From Candidatus Nitronauta litoralis (GTDB taxonomy: Bacteria; Nitrospinota; Nitrospinia; Nitrospinales; Nitrospinaceae): 64,000 nt of DNA. Both the position numbers and the translations under genes were made by a program. Location: NCBI GenBank assembly GCA_015698285.1, contig CP048685.1, forward strand, positions 620,001-684,000, given 5' to 3'. Numbering within the stretch: position 1 is the stretch's first letter; each line of letters starts with the position of its first letter. Positions 54,050 through 63,183 of this stretch are shown here, one piece after another. Under the pieces are notes generated by a model. That model saw nothing but the letters and a program-made list of their open reading frames with translations, had not been told where the DNA came from and did not search any database.

Positions 54050-55417
54050 ATGACAGGAAGATTCTCCATGTCCACCCTTCTCCAATTATTTTTCCTTGGA
54101 ATCACATTATTGGCTTCGACTGTTGCGACTGTGTGGGCTGGCAACACAACTCCCGATCCTGTTCTTTTAAAAGCGGCACGCATTTTCGACGGACAAGATT
54201 TCCTATCTGATAATTCCGTACTAATAGAAAACGGGAAAATTTCAAAAACAGGGATCAATGTAGCGGCACCTTCCTCCAACACAAAAATCCTTGATTTAGG
54301 TGATGCCACCATTTTGCCAGGCTTTATTGAACTCCATGCCCATCTCCTTTACCGCAAAGTTCAAGCGGATAAAGTATTAAAACACGGGATTACAACGGTC
54401 CGGGACCTGGGAGGTCCCCTGCATCAGCCCTACGGTGGAAAAGGAAGCTTACGAGTTCTAACTGCCGGACCAATCATTACAGCGCCACACGGTTATCCTA
54501 TCCCATTGATGGGCGCAAAAAATATCGCGGTCGCCGTTTCCAATGAAGAAGAGGCTCGGAAAACTGTTCGAGATCTAGTCGCAGGAGGAGCGGTGATCAT
54601 CAAAATCGCGTTGGAACCCGGTGGTGAAACCGGCGCACCCTGGTCAACTCACCACCACCACGGGCACCATGGCCATTCGACTGGCAAACATTCCAGACAA
54701 CATACTCTTGATCAGGGACATTCGACTGGCAAACATGCCAGACAACATACTCTTGATCAGGGCCATTCGACTGACAAACATGCCAGACAACATACTCTTG
54801 ATCATGGCCATGCATCGCATTCCACTGGAAACCATTCGCAAGGATGGCCGTTACTATCCGAGAGTATTGTCAAAACAATCGTTGATGAAGCCCACAAAAA
54901 TGGACGCAGGGTTACCGCGCACCTGGCCGAAGAACGGGGTGCACAAATCGCTATCAATTCCGGAGTCGATGAATGGGCTCACATGCCCTGCAATACAATA
55001 CCTGAAACATTGTTAAAACTGGCCGCATCACAGAGAGTGAAAATTGTTTCTACTCTCGACACCTTGTCCAAATGTTCCGGCATCGTTTCCAATACGAAGA
55101 AATGGAAAGAACTGGGAGGCGAGATTTTATACGGAGCGGAAATCGCTCATCCGGATATTCCGTGGGGGATTGATGCGCAGGAACTACTCTATTTACAGCA
55201 GTTGGCTAAAATGAATTCTCTGGATATATTTCGAATGGTGACTTCAAAAGCCGGTAAGCACCTCGAAATCCCAATGCTCGGAACCCTGCAAACAGGGGCA
55301 ATGGCAGATATAATTGCGGTAAAGGGAAACCCCATCCACAACTTGAAAATATTAGAATACCCTGATCTGGTTATCTCAGGTGGTGAAATTGTGATCAATC
55401 AATTTTCAGACCACTAA
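54050..55417 (+). CDS. Exported amidohydrolase with His-rich repeat insertion
   Basis: A 455-residue imidazolonepropionase/prolidase-like amidohydrolase. The signal segment STLLQLFFLGITLLASTVAT is followed by the barrel with metal motif ELHAHLLY (HxH), the carboxylysine candidate VIIKIALEPGG, the His in VTAHLAEE, the His in EWAHMP and the acidic ALEIAHPD-like segment. Between Lys and the next helix is an insert of about 75 residues, packed with His and made of three perfect-length 15-residue repeats (GHSTGKHARQHTLDQ). The ATG at 54050 has AGAGG upstream. It probably hydrolyses a cyclic amide or dipeptide; the insert may store or bind Zn, Ni or Cu. Confidence 0.88.
   Translation: MTGRFSMSTLLQLFFLGITLLASTVATVWAGNTTPDPVLLKAARIFDGQDFLSDNSVLIENGKISKTGINVAAPSSNTKILDLGDATILPGFIELHAHLLYRKVQADKVLKHGITTVRDLGGPLHQPYGGKGSLRVLTAGPIITAPHGYPIPLMGAKNIAVAVSNEEEARKTVRDLVAGGAVIIKIALEPGGETGAPWSTHHHHGHHGHSTGKHSRQHTLDQGHSTGKHARQHTLDQGHSTDKHARQHTLDHGHASHSTGNHSQGWPLLSESIVKTIVDEAHKNGRRVTAHLAEERGAQIAINSGVDEWAHMPCNTIPETLLKLAASQRVKIVSTLDTLSKCSGIVSNTKKWKELGGEILYGAEIAHPDIPWGIDAQELLYLQQLAKMNSLDIFRMVTSKAGKHLEIPMLGTLQTGAMADIIAVKGNPIHNLKILEYPDLVISGGEIVINQFSDH
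54671..54805 (+). repeat. 45 bp minisatellite within the amidohydrolase gene
   Basis: Three in-frame 45 bp units (54671-54715, 54716-54760, 54761-54805) differing by a few bases, encoding residues 208-252. A shorter His-rich end follows. The near identity at DNA level means recent expansion and a likely variable copy number between strains. Confidence 0.93.
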
Positions 55418-55482
55418 TATTTACCCCCCGGGCCGGATCTACAAAAATCAGAACTGAGAGTGAACCCTCCAGATAAAAAAGT

Positions 55483-55998
55483 TCACTTGCCACAACATTT
55501 TTTAAATTTTTTGCCACTTCCACAATGGCAGGGGTCATTGCGCCCCACTTTTGGTTGCTCCCGCACAAAAGTTTTTACCGGCTCAAACCCTTCCTGATTT
55601 TCAGGAGGTTTAATATCTGATTTTTCCCCTGTATAAACCCAGCGCCCATTCTCCTTGAAAAACTGGGCGGTCTCGTGGTGAACTTGCTCCCGGTCATCCC
55701 CCTGATGGAAGTGGGCCGTGAACACGACCTCTCCCTGGCTGTCCTCGATTTCTCCTTTTGAAGTCGAGTTAATTTCAAGACGGGTCCAGGTCGCCCCGGA
55801 GTCCATGTCCTTCACCGATTCCTGTTTTCTCTCTTCGGCACAAAGAGTTTTTAAAAGATATCCCCAGTTTTTTTTAACATGGGCCGAAAACCGCGAGCGC
55901 ATCAACTCCTCCGCAGTATCCGGATAGGAGATGCCGCGCAGAAAGGGGCCGCAACAATCAGTGTATGGAGAAAACTGTCCGCAGGGGCAATCGTTCAT
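55483..55998 (-). CDS. YchJ-family (UPF0225) SEC-C metal-binding protein
   Basis: A 171-residue cytoplasmic protein. N-terminal zinc motif [17 protein letters not shown], central NTF2-like domain ([20 protein letters not shown]), C-terminal SEC-C motif [21 protein letters not shown] is also found at the SecA C-terminus. The molecular role of YchJ is unknown. It is the last gene of a pair with the ankyrin protein, 15 bp apart. Confidence 0.92.
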   Translation of the reverse strand: MNDCPCGQFSPYTDCCGPFLRGISYPDTAEELMRSRFSAHVKKNWGYLLKTLCAEERKQESVKDMDSGATWTRLEINSTSKGEIEDSQGEVVFTAHFHQGDDREQVHHETAQFFKENGRWVYTGEKSDIKPPENQEGFEPVKTFVREQPKVGRNDPCHCGSGKKFKKCCGK

Positions 55999-56013
55999 AG
56001 TGTCCTTTTTGAA

Positions 56014-57849
56014 TTAGTTATTTTGGGATTGTAAAGGGTTGAGCAGTTCGCTCCAGACAGGATGATCCTGGCTGTCGACACTCAGCATAGCAAGATCCCA
56101 TGCTTTCAACCCCCGTGGATTTTTTGCTTCGATATCCGCTCCGTGATCGATTAACACCCGTGCCACATCCAATGCACCACTTGCAGCTGCGTTATGAAGC
56201 GGAGTTTCCATCTGGCCGGGAAAGTTTGCCGAAGCCCCACGGTTAAGCAGAAGCAAAACAGACTCCAATCCTCCAGGGCGGGAACCTACACTTAATGGAG
56301 ATTGATGGTTTCCTGTCAAAGCGTTTGGATCGGCTCCGGCCTGCAAAATTTCAAGCACAATTTTATCCTGTCCATTATAAGCAGCAAGATGCAGAGGGGT
56401 CCAGTCTCGGGGCTTATTTTTGCGCGTCTGATACCAGGTCGACCTCTCTGTTTCTCCCGGCAAGGGAGGCGCGCTCCCTCTGGCGTGTACATTGGCGCGG
56501 TAGCGAATCAGCAGATTTGTCAATTCCGTTCCGGACTGCGGTGTTCCGGCATTCCAGTGTAATGCGCTCCATCCGCCGTTGTCATAAAGATTTACATCGG
56601 CACCACGGGAAAGCAGCAACTCAGCAACGCCAGAATGACCCTTGGCTGCGGCATGCATTAAAGCAGTCACACCGTTTTTATCGGGTTTATCGATTTGTGC
56701 GCCATTCTTCAACAATATTTCCGCAATTTCCCGATGTCCCGCTTCTGCTGCCATATGGAGCGCGTTTTTATCATAATCCAATGAGACAAGATGTATATCC
56801 GCACCCAGCTTTACCAGTTTTTCAACAGCAGAAATCAGGCCACGATTGACCACCATCATCAAGGCCGTTTTTCGTTCGCTGTTCCGCTGGTCAATATGGG
56901 CTCCCCGTTTTATCAACTCTTCAGCAACATCCCAGTGGTGTTCCAATATTGCGGCCATTAACGGGCTGGTTCCAGTCTGGTCACTTTGATTTACCTGGTT
57001 ACCCATGGCAATTAATTCTTTGACCACTTGCAAATCACCAAGTGCAGAAGCATACCAGAGCAGAGACCTGCCACCATGGTCCATCACATCAACCCTTCCA
57101 CCATTTCTGACAAACAACTGAAACATGGCGAGGTCATCTACCACCTCAAACATTGGGGATAACCCTCCAACCTTGCCCTGATTCACATTTGCTCCCTGGT
57201 CAATCAGAAGGAATACCATGGGAAGATTTTCCGTAGCTAATGCGTTTGCAAGAGGGGGTATTCCATCAAGAGGAAATGTGTAACCGGTTTTACCGCCTGC
57301 TATGATCGCCATTCGAGCCAGGTTTTGACACAGGTCATTATAAGAACTCGGAGGGGTCTCCTGTCCTGAACAACCGGCAGCCACTGAAAGAGCCCAATGC
57401 TTGTTGGGCCCCCAAATCAGGAAAACCGGGAGAGTCAAAAGGGCTCCCAGGAAAATTGCGGCCAGCGCTTGTGGCAATTGGGAAAAAGCACTTGAAAAAT
57501 TGATTCTGGAATCATCCGGGGTAACATACTGTCCTTTGCTGTTTTCAAAGAACAAAAGAAATAAAGTCCCACCTGCAAAAAACATGACCCCGGAAAACAA
57601 AAAGAAAAGGGGAATCATTGAAGTCGACTCCCCATCGATCACTGACTGTGAAAATAAAAAGACCAGTCCCTCAAACACCATTAATCCTGCCGTAGTCAGG
57701 AAAAATACCGCTAGACATATCCAGACCGCCCGTTGCCGTGCAGGCATGTAAAACCTCAATGCTTGTTTACAATTAGGGCAATCAAGACGACGGGGTTTAG
57801 GACGCGTTGCGGAAAGGCTCAGGTCCTCTTCACAGGAGGGACAATGCAT
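56014..57849 (-). CDS. Membrane ankyrin-repeat protein with zinc-ribbon N-terminus
   Basis: A 611-residue protein. The CxxC-type ribbon is MHCPSCEEDLSLSATRPKPR then CPNC. Three TM segments follow (ICLAVFFLTTAGLMVFEGLV, MIPLFFLFSGVMFFAGGTLF, ALAAIFLGALLTLPVFLIWG) to about residue 165. Residues about 200-600 are roughly eleven ankyrin repeats (e.g. HMAAEAGHREIAEILLKNGA). The repeats probably face the periplasm or cytosol as a binding surface. ATG 57849 is chosen (GGGA upstream); TTG 57864 also in frame. The long array may recombine. Confidence 0.9.
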   Translation of the reverse strand: MHCPSCEEDLSLSATRPKPRRLDCPNCKQALRFYMPARQRAVWICLAVFFLTTAGLMVFEGLVFLFSQSVIDGESTSMIPLFFLFSGVMFFAGGTLFLLFFENSKGQYVTPDDSRINFSSAFSQLPQALAAIFLGALLTLPVFLIWGPNKHWALSVAAGCSGQETPPSSYNDLCQNLARMAIIAGGKTGYTFPLDGIPPLANALATENLPMVFLLIDQGANVNQGKVGGLSPMFEVVDDLAMFQLFVRNGGRVDVMDHGGRSLLWYASALGDLQVVKELIAMGNQVNQSDQTGTSPLMAAILEHHWDVAEELIKRGAHIDQRNSERKTALMMVVNRGLISAVEKLVKLGADIHLVSLDYDKNALHMAAEAGHREIAEILLKNGAQIDKPDKNGVTALMHAAAKGHSGVAELLLSRGADVNLYDNGGWSALHWNAGTPQSGTELTNLLIRYRANVHARGSAPPLPGETERSTWYQTRKNKPRDWTPLHLAAYNGQDKIVLEILQAGADPNALTGNHQSPLSVGSRPGGLESVLLLLNRGASANFPGQMETPLHNAAASGALDVARVLIDHGADIEAKNPRGLKAWDLAMLSVDSQDHPVWSELLNPLQSQNN

Positions 57850-58108
57850 GGAAATCCCTTTCAATTTTTATTGCAGGGGGTTGCCTGGATTTGGCCAGAG
57901 CCCCGGATCCATCCAAAAATTTTTGAAGTTCTATTTTGGGATATGCTACCAAAAAAGTCAAAGATGCCGGTGAGGGGGGACCTGACTCGTAGAAAAAAAA
58001 TGGGTAGTACTTTAAAAGAGAGCTTTGCATAAGCGCCTTTTTAAAGAGACCTTTACATAACCCCGACATCAAAGCAGTGCCTGACCTATATCAATTATGA
58101 AAAAAATC

Positions 58109-58260
58109 CGTCATCGCGAGTGTCTAGAGGAAGCGCCGCCAAGGTATTTTTCCTAAGCATTCGTACCCAAAAGGGGCAGACCCAGATAGGGTTTCTAATT
58201 CCTTCCGGGCGTTGCCCGGCTGGATTGTTTCGTCGCAAAAGCTCCTCGCATTGACGCACA
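58109..58260. repeat. Inverted-repeat (degenerate dispersed palindrome) element
   Basis: CGTCATCGCGAGTG (58109, plus) and the reverse complement of 58220-58260 (GTGCGTCAATGCGAGGAGC, then GACGAAACAATCCAG) look like the two ends of a dispersed CGTCATTGCGAG...GAAACAATCC-type repeat. A perfect stem CCGGGC-GTT-GCCCGG (58205-58219) lies inside. The whole gap 57850-58952 contains this, the terminator below and no gene that I would support. Confidence 0.5.
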
Positions 58261-58640
58261 TTTTGTTCTAAATATTCTTTTTTTGAAAAGCTCTACTTCG
58301 GAGAAGGAAAAGCAAGGAGATTCCTTTCCCTTCGGCGGGTTCGGGGCAAACTCCGTGAAGAACCTGACCTTTGCCTTTGATCTTCATGTTATGCAAAGGT
58401 TTCATCTTAATAGACCTGGGGAGTTGACATCCGTCAAGGAAAAATCAGATTTCTCTCAACTGAATTTCATTCTTGTTCCCATAAGAATACGACTCCCACT
58501 CCTACAAACTTTCGGACGCATCTTAATCAGAAAAAATGTTGCCACCTCCATTCAAAAATTTCTGAATCCCACCAGCATAAGTTCCATCTTAATTAGAGGA
58601 CAAGCAAGCAGTCCTGGTTCATTGTATCCTCTCTATTTTG

Positions 58641-58672
58641 CCGGGTAAGGTCGCGCTTACCCGGTTTTTTTT
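58641..58672 (+). terminator. Strong orphan terminator
   Basis: Perfect 9 bp stem CCGGGTAAG (58641-58649) / CTTACCCGG (58656-58664), loop GTCGCG, then eight T residues. No gene on the plus strand ends just before it; the only open frame (58283-58648, 121 codons) stops inside the stem and has no domain. It therefore suggests an unannotated transcript, perhaps an RNA gene, in about 58265-58640. Confidence 0.85.
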
Positions 58673-58952
58673 GCCTGACCTTCTTGCTTTGCTCAAAAGC
58701 TTCAGATCGTTTTTTTTTAAATCCTCCCCAAAAACCTCTTTTGCTATAACGAAACAAGAAGATCTATTAGTTTAACTTCCCGCAAGAAGCCCCCGAAAAC
58801 CCTGTTTCTATTTAAATATCAGCTTGTTTTTAATGACTAAACTTAGCCATTAATATCGGGTAAATCTGATATAATCTGCTACGTTTGGTTGTTTTATGTC
58901 CCGTTTCCTGGCAAATTTTATTACAGGAAAACCGATATAGATCGGATTCCCG

Positions 58953-61058
58953 ATGGAAGTCTCCAGAAAAATTCAAATATTGAAATCGATCGATATTCTC
59001 AGCTTTCTCCACGAGGCTACTTTGGAACGTTTGGCTGAAGAAAGTCTCGAGATGTTCCTCCATCCCAAAGAAAAACTTTTCATTGAGGGTGAAGAGGGCA
59101 AAACGATGTACATCATCCTCGAAGGAGAAATCCGTATTTTTAAAAAGGAACTGGACATCACTGTGATGGGACCGGGATCCATTTTTGGAGAGATGGCCCT
59201 GATCGAGAATCAACCGAGATCAGCCAGTGCAGAAGCGCTTGGGCAGGTCGAACTTCTGGAAATCGACGAAGAGCAGTTCCAGCGTTATTTTGCCGGGCAA
59301 CCTCAAGTCCTCATGGCCCTTATGAAAACTATGTCCGCCCGCTTCAGGAGATCCCTTGGTAATCCAGTAGCCCCTATTATGATTGAAGATCAAATCGATC
59401 CTCTGGAAAGGCTGGACCACATGGAGGACCCGGTTCTTCTGGTAAATGCAAATACTTTCAAAATTATCAAAGGAAGCCCGCCTGCAATAGATCAGTTTGG
59501 ATACAGCCAGGAGGAAATCAGCAACCTGAGCCTCCTTGACTGTTTAGTGAAATTCGATGAATCGTCTCTTAAAACAATCATCGCCCCTATACTCAATCAG
59601 ACCCGATCACAGTCTTCCATAGAAGCCGAAATCAAGAAAAAAAACGGCGAAACCATGCCGGTAGAAATCAAGATACGGCCAACAAATTCCAACAACGCAG
59701 TGCCCATGATCATGACCTGGGTATCCGACATTTCCGGGAAAAAACATATCGAAGACACCATCCGTCAAATGGCCTATTACGATCCATTGACCGGGCTCCC
59801 CAACCGGAACCTGCTCAACGACAGGCTAGCCGTCTCCCTCGCGCGGGCGCGTCGCAATGGCGAAAAAGTCGCCATCATGTTTCTCGACCTGGATAATTTC
59901 AAAACGATCAATGACACCCTGGGTCACGACATGGGGGATTTATTGCTAAAAGATGTCGCGAAAAAACTGCAGCACACTTTACGACAGGAAGATACGGTTG
60001 CTCGCATGGGTGGAGACGAATTCATCGTCGTGGCTCCGGAAATAAAATCGACTGAAGATGCAGGCATCCTTGCCCAGAAAATCCTGCACCAGTTTTTGGA
60101 TGCCATTGTCATTGAAAACCAGGAATTATTTGTGGGGTGCAGTATCGGTATTTCAACATTCCCTGAGGATGGGACTGACAGCAAGACCCTGCTGAAAAAT
60201 GCCGATATGGCCTTGTACCGTGCGAAGGATCGTGGAAAAAACAATTTCCAACTCTACACCCCAGCGCTCAATTTCAAGGCCATGGAACGGATGGCCATCG
60301 AAAAAAATCTTCGCAAGGCGGTGGAACGTGAAGAGTTTGACCTCGTATTTCAGCCAAAGGTTGAACTTGCTACAGGTAAAATAGTTGGCTTGGAAGGACT
60401 TCTGCGTTGGGACAGCCCGGAGCTTGGTCGGGTGATGCCGGTGGCTTTCATTCCTGTAGCAGAAGATACCCGGATTATTATACAGATAGGCTCATGGACT
60501 ATAAGAAGAGCCTGCCAGCAAATAAGGGAATGGATCGACGCTGGATTGCCCCCGGTCAGTATTGCCATCAACCTCTCAGGTGTTCAGTTCGCGCATCCGC
60601 AGTTATTGAAAGAAATCCGGAAATCACTACATGAATTTGACGTCAGCCCGGACTATTTGCAGCTTGAAATAACAGAAACTATTTTGATGAAAGACACGGA
60701 TCTGGCCGCAGACATACTTCGTCAACTGGAAGAGCTCGGGATCAAGGCGGCTATTGACGATTTCGGAACAGGATACTCCTCTTTAAATTACTTGAAGAAC
60801 CTTCCTATTCACTACCTCAAAATCGACCGGACCTTTGTGCGGGATTATTCCCAGGGCACTAACTCCGCCATCACCAAAACTATTGTCGGATTGGGTCAAA
60901 GCCTGGGGTTGAAAACTATCGCAGAAGGTATCGAGTCTGAAGAACAAAAACAGTTCTTACTTGAAATAGGTTGCGAAGAAGGCCAGGGATATCTGTTCAG
61001 CCCGCCAGTGAGCAGCAAAGAAGTCACCGGGCTTCTGATAGAGAAGAAAACTTATTAG
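58953..61058 (+). CDS. cNMP-binding / PAS / GGDEF / EAL signalling protein
   Basis: A 701-residue cytoplasmic protein. The cyclic-nucleotide-binding domain covers about 8-130 (GEEGKTMYIILEGEIRIF, GSIFGEMALIENQPRSASAE, a cAMP-type phosphate cassette). PAS at about 150-265, GGDEF at about 270-435 with MGGDEFIVV (active-site type) and EAL at about 440-695. The EAL motif reads EGL (GLEGLLRW), but the Glu is kept; DDFGTGYSSL and KIDRTF are intact. It could couple cAMP to c-di-GMP turnover; the CHASE2 cyclase at 24310 is a possible source. Start ATG 58953; it stands alone. Confidence 0.93.
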   Translation: MEVSRKIQILKSIDILSFLHEATLERLAEESLEMFLHPKEKLFIEGEEGKTMYIILEGEIRIFKKELDITVMGPGSIFGEMALIENQPRSASAEALGQVELLEIDEEQFQRYFAGQPQVLMALMKTMSARFRRSLGNPVAPIMIEDQIDPLERLDHMEDPVLLVNANTFKIIKGSPPAIDQFGYSQEEISNLSLLDCLVKFDESSLKTIIAPILNQTRSQSSIEAEIKKKNGETMPVEIKIRPTNSNNAVPMIMTWVSDISGKKHIEDTIRQMAYYDPLTGLPNRNLLNDRLAVSLARARRNGEKVAIMFLDLDNFKTINDTLGHDMGDLLLKDVAKKLQHTLRQEDTVARMGGDEFIVVAPEIKSTEDAGILAQKILHQFLDAIVIENQELFVGCSIGISTFPEDGTDSKTLLKNADMALYRAKDRGKNNFQLYTPALNFKAMERMAIEKNLRKAVEREEFDLVFQPKVELATGKIVGLEGLLRWDSPELGRVMPVAFIPVAEDTRIIIQIGSWTIRRACQQIREWIDAGLPPVSIAINLSGVQFAHPQLLKEIRKSLHEFDVSPDYLQLEITETILMKDTDLAADILRQLEELGIKAAIDDFGTGYSSLNYLKNLPIHYLKIDRTFVRDYSQGTNSAITKTIVGLGQSLGLKTIAEGIESEEQKQFLLEIGCEEGQGYLFSPPVSSKEVTGLLIEKKTY

Positions 61059-61166
61059 GAGTTTTAAACAAATTTGAGGGTTATATAAGACGAGAAGTAG
61101 AAAGTAGTATTAGTGAATGCTTTAAAGTAGAACTTCCAAAAAATATAAGACTGGCAACCTATCCTG

Positions 61167-61823
61167 TCAGGTACTCAACTTCCGAATCAGAGCATCCCAG
61201 TCTGTTTCCCCCAGCTCTTCTTCAGTAATCGACCCCATATTCTGAAACTTGAAAGCCTCTTCCTGAGTCAGGTCCATCTCTTCCGCCGAGTTCACAGACT
61301 CCAAATAGCAATCAATTTCTGACTGGCTTTCAACTTGTTCAGGAATCTCGAGAGCATCTGAGTCAGGTGAGATTTCTAATGCCGGTGGCGTATTTTGCAG
61401 ACTCTGCCGAAAACGGTTTGCCATGGTATTGCCCAGGCTCCCCATCCCTTCTGTAACCGAGTTGAGATACTCACGGTAAAGACCATAATGGGTGAAGCGG
61501 AACGGGCTGATCTTGTTTGCTTTCAGAAAGTCTTCAGATGCCAGCCGGTATTGTAGTTCGCGCAGGTAAATTCGCCCCCGGTATACCCGGGCCAGAAAGT
61601 GGTTCGGGCGCAGGCTTAACACCATATTCAGGTTGAGCAACGCCACTGCAATATTGTCTTTTTCCAGGCTGCGAATAGCCTGGTCAAAGTGGCGCCGGAC
61701 TTCCGGCTTCCAGTTCTCCAGAAACACATTCACCGGCTCCAATGCAGGGAAACACAACCGGCCCATGCGAAACGAAAGACGACGAAAAAGATCTCTGGTC
61801 CTGATACTTCCAGATGAGAGCAT
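61167..61823 (-). CDS. Hypothetical TPR-like protein
   Basis: A 218-residue cytoplasmic protein. One convincing TPR-like helix pair (RSLEKDNIAVALLNLNMVLS, HFLARVYRGRIYLRELQYRL) lies near residues 60-115. A Glu/Ser-rich C-terminal half ends TDWDALIRKLST. The start is ATG 61823; an ATG at 61850 is in frame and would add nine residues. Unknown function. It converges on the GGDEF-EAL gene. Confidence 0.6.
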   Translation of the reverse strand: MLSSGSIRTRDLFRRLSFRMGRLCFPALEPVNVFLENWKPEVRRHFDQAIRSLEKDNIAVALLNLNMVLSLRPNHFLARVYRGRIYLRELQYRLASEDFLKANKISPFRFTHYGLYREYLNSVTEGMGSLGNTMANRFRQSLQNTPPALEISPDSDALEIPEQVESQSEIDCYLESVNSAEEMDLTQEEAFKFQNMGSITEEELGETDWDALIRKLST

Positions 61824-62162
61824 AATACCCCAATGGCAAGGCCGCGACACGGACCAGCCAAGCGGATTTAATTTTCCATTTGTCGGATGGAAAAGATTCT
61901 AGCCAAATATAGGAGTCTCGTCAATTATTATCGGCTTTTCACCCGAAATACTTTGCTCTGTATTTCCAAAAAAAATTCAACCAACTTATTTTCGGAGCCC
62001 GAAACTTTTCAAATTCAAGCTGTTTTCCGCTCCGTTTTTTTCAACCTCAGGTAAATGGCCAATCCCATCTTTTTTCTCAACAGGCTCTGGTCAGCCCAGG
62101 ACTCTATCCTCTAATTGATTCTTTTCCTTGACCTTACAGCGCTAACTCTCTATACTATTCGC

Positions 62163-62909
62163 ATGAAGTGCCCAAGTTGCAATTTCATTTTCTTCCGGCC
62201 TGCGAAAAAGTGCCCCAGTTGTAATGGGGGGCTAAGCCGGGCTTCCTTTGCGGAACAACCAGACGAAGAGTTCACTATCTATGCTGCGGCTGCAGGTGGC
62301 GGGCTTGGACTGGATGATGGCGATTCCTTTGGAGGCGATGCGGGACTGGGTGAATCCCTCTATTCAGAAGCTGATTCCTTCGACCAACAGGAAAGTTCCG
62401 ACGATTTCGATCTTGATCTTTCTGATGCCAAAACGGACACCAACGCGATGGGTGAAACTGCAGCAGATCCCGAGCCTGAAGTTGCCGTCGAGGACACGCT
62501 TGATTTTGATCTGGGAACCGGGGAATTCAATGATGTCGATGTAGATGGAATGGGTATTGATCTCGAAATTCCCGAAGAATCCCCTGGGCTGGATCTGGAT
62601 TTAGGTCAGGAAGACACCGAACCGACTGTAGATCTGGACCTGGGTGGCGACGATGATGGTGAGCTGACCCCGGAAATTAGTCTGGATGATGAGCCCGAAA
62701 TTGATCTTGATCTGGGAGACGATACTGTTTCTGAAGATTCAGGGCCAGAACTTGATCTGGACCTGGACCTTGACCTGGATCTCGGCGGTGATGATTCCCC
62801 TGTGGATAAGCCCCAAACTGATGAACCTGCCCTATCTGATGATAGTCTTGACCTGGATATTGAGGGTCTGGAACTCGATCTGGACCTTGGCACAGACGAC
62901 GACAAGTAA
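62163..62909 (+). CDS. Zinc-ribbon protein with acidic LDLDLG repeats
   Basis: A 248-residue protein. The N-terminus has two CPSC pairs (Cys 3, 6, 17, 20), a zinc ribbon. A short Gly-rich link follows, then a very acidic, low-complexity region with about a dozen LDLDLG/IDLDLG units that alternate Leu and Asp. There is no signal peptide or TM. The pattern could form a calcium-binding or beta-stacking surface, but nothing proves this. ATG 62163 is the first ATG near the ribbon. A RDD membrane protein follows. The gap 61824-62162 holds no feature. Confidence 0.75.
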   Translation: MKCPSCNFIFFRPAKKCPSCNGGLSRASFAEQPDEEFTIYAAAAGGGLGLDDGDSFGGDAGLGESLYSEADSFDQQESSDDFDLDLSDAKTDTNAMGETAADPEPEVAVEDTLDFDLGTGEFNDVDVDGMGIDLEIPEESPGLDLDLGQEDTEPTVDLDLGGDDDGELTPEISLDDEPEIDLDLGDDTVSEDSGPELDLDLDLDLDLGGDDSPVDKPQTDEPALSDDSLDLDIEGLELDLDLGTDDDK

Positions 62910-63060
62910 TTTCATCCTCCCCTTCAAAATTTCCGAAACGCCTGTACGTTTTTTGCTTCCTAACTATTAATTCAATAGATTTTTGGCCTGTTTTTTTATA
63001 TAACAGGACGATCACCAAACCGGATTTCAACCCTCCCATTGGGGCAGTGGTTATTGTTTA

Positions 63061-63086
63061 GCCCTTTGTGGCTGCTGGTAAAGGGC
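63061..63086. other. Hairpin in the spacer before the RDD gene
   Basis: GCCCTTT (63061-63067) pairs with AAAGGGC (63080-63086), 7 bp stem, no T-run. Its role is unclear. Confidence 0.35.
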
Positions 63087-63183
63087 GCCTCCATAAATAA
63101 GGTCTGGTTACGGCAAGCTTTTATTTTCCAAGACCTTGAATATGCCAGGACGGAAAATATCGAGCTGTTAGAGGCCCTTTAAA

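Noticed and set aside
54600-54841. Minus-strand frames with VCQSN repeats opposite the amidohydrolase minisatellite
   Set aside because: They are the reverse reading of the 45 bp repeat, not genes.
58283-58648. 121-codon plus-strand frame before the orphan terminator
   Set aside because: Start lacks a ribosome site, the stop lies within the terminator stem, and the translation has no domain; an RNA is the better guess.
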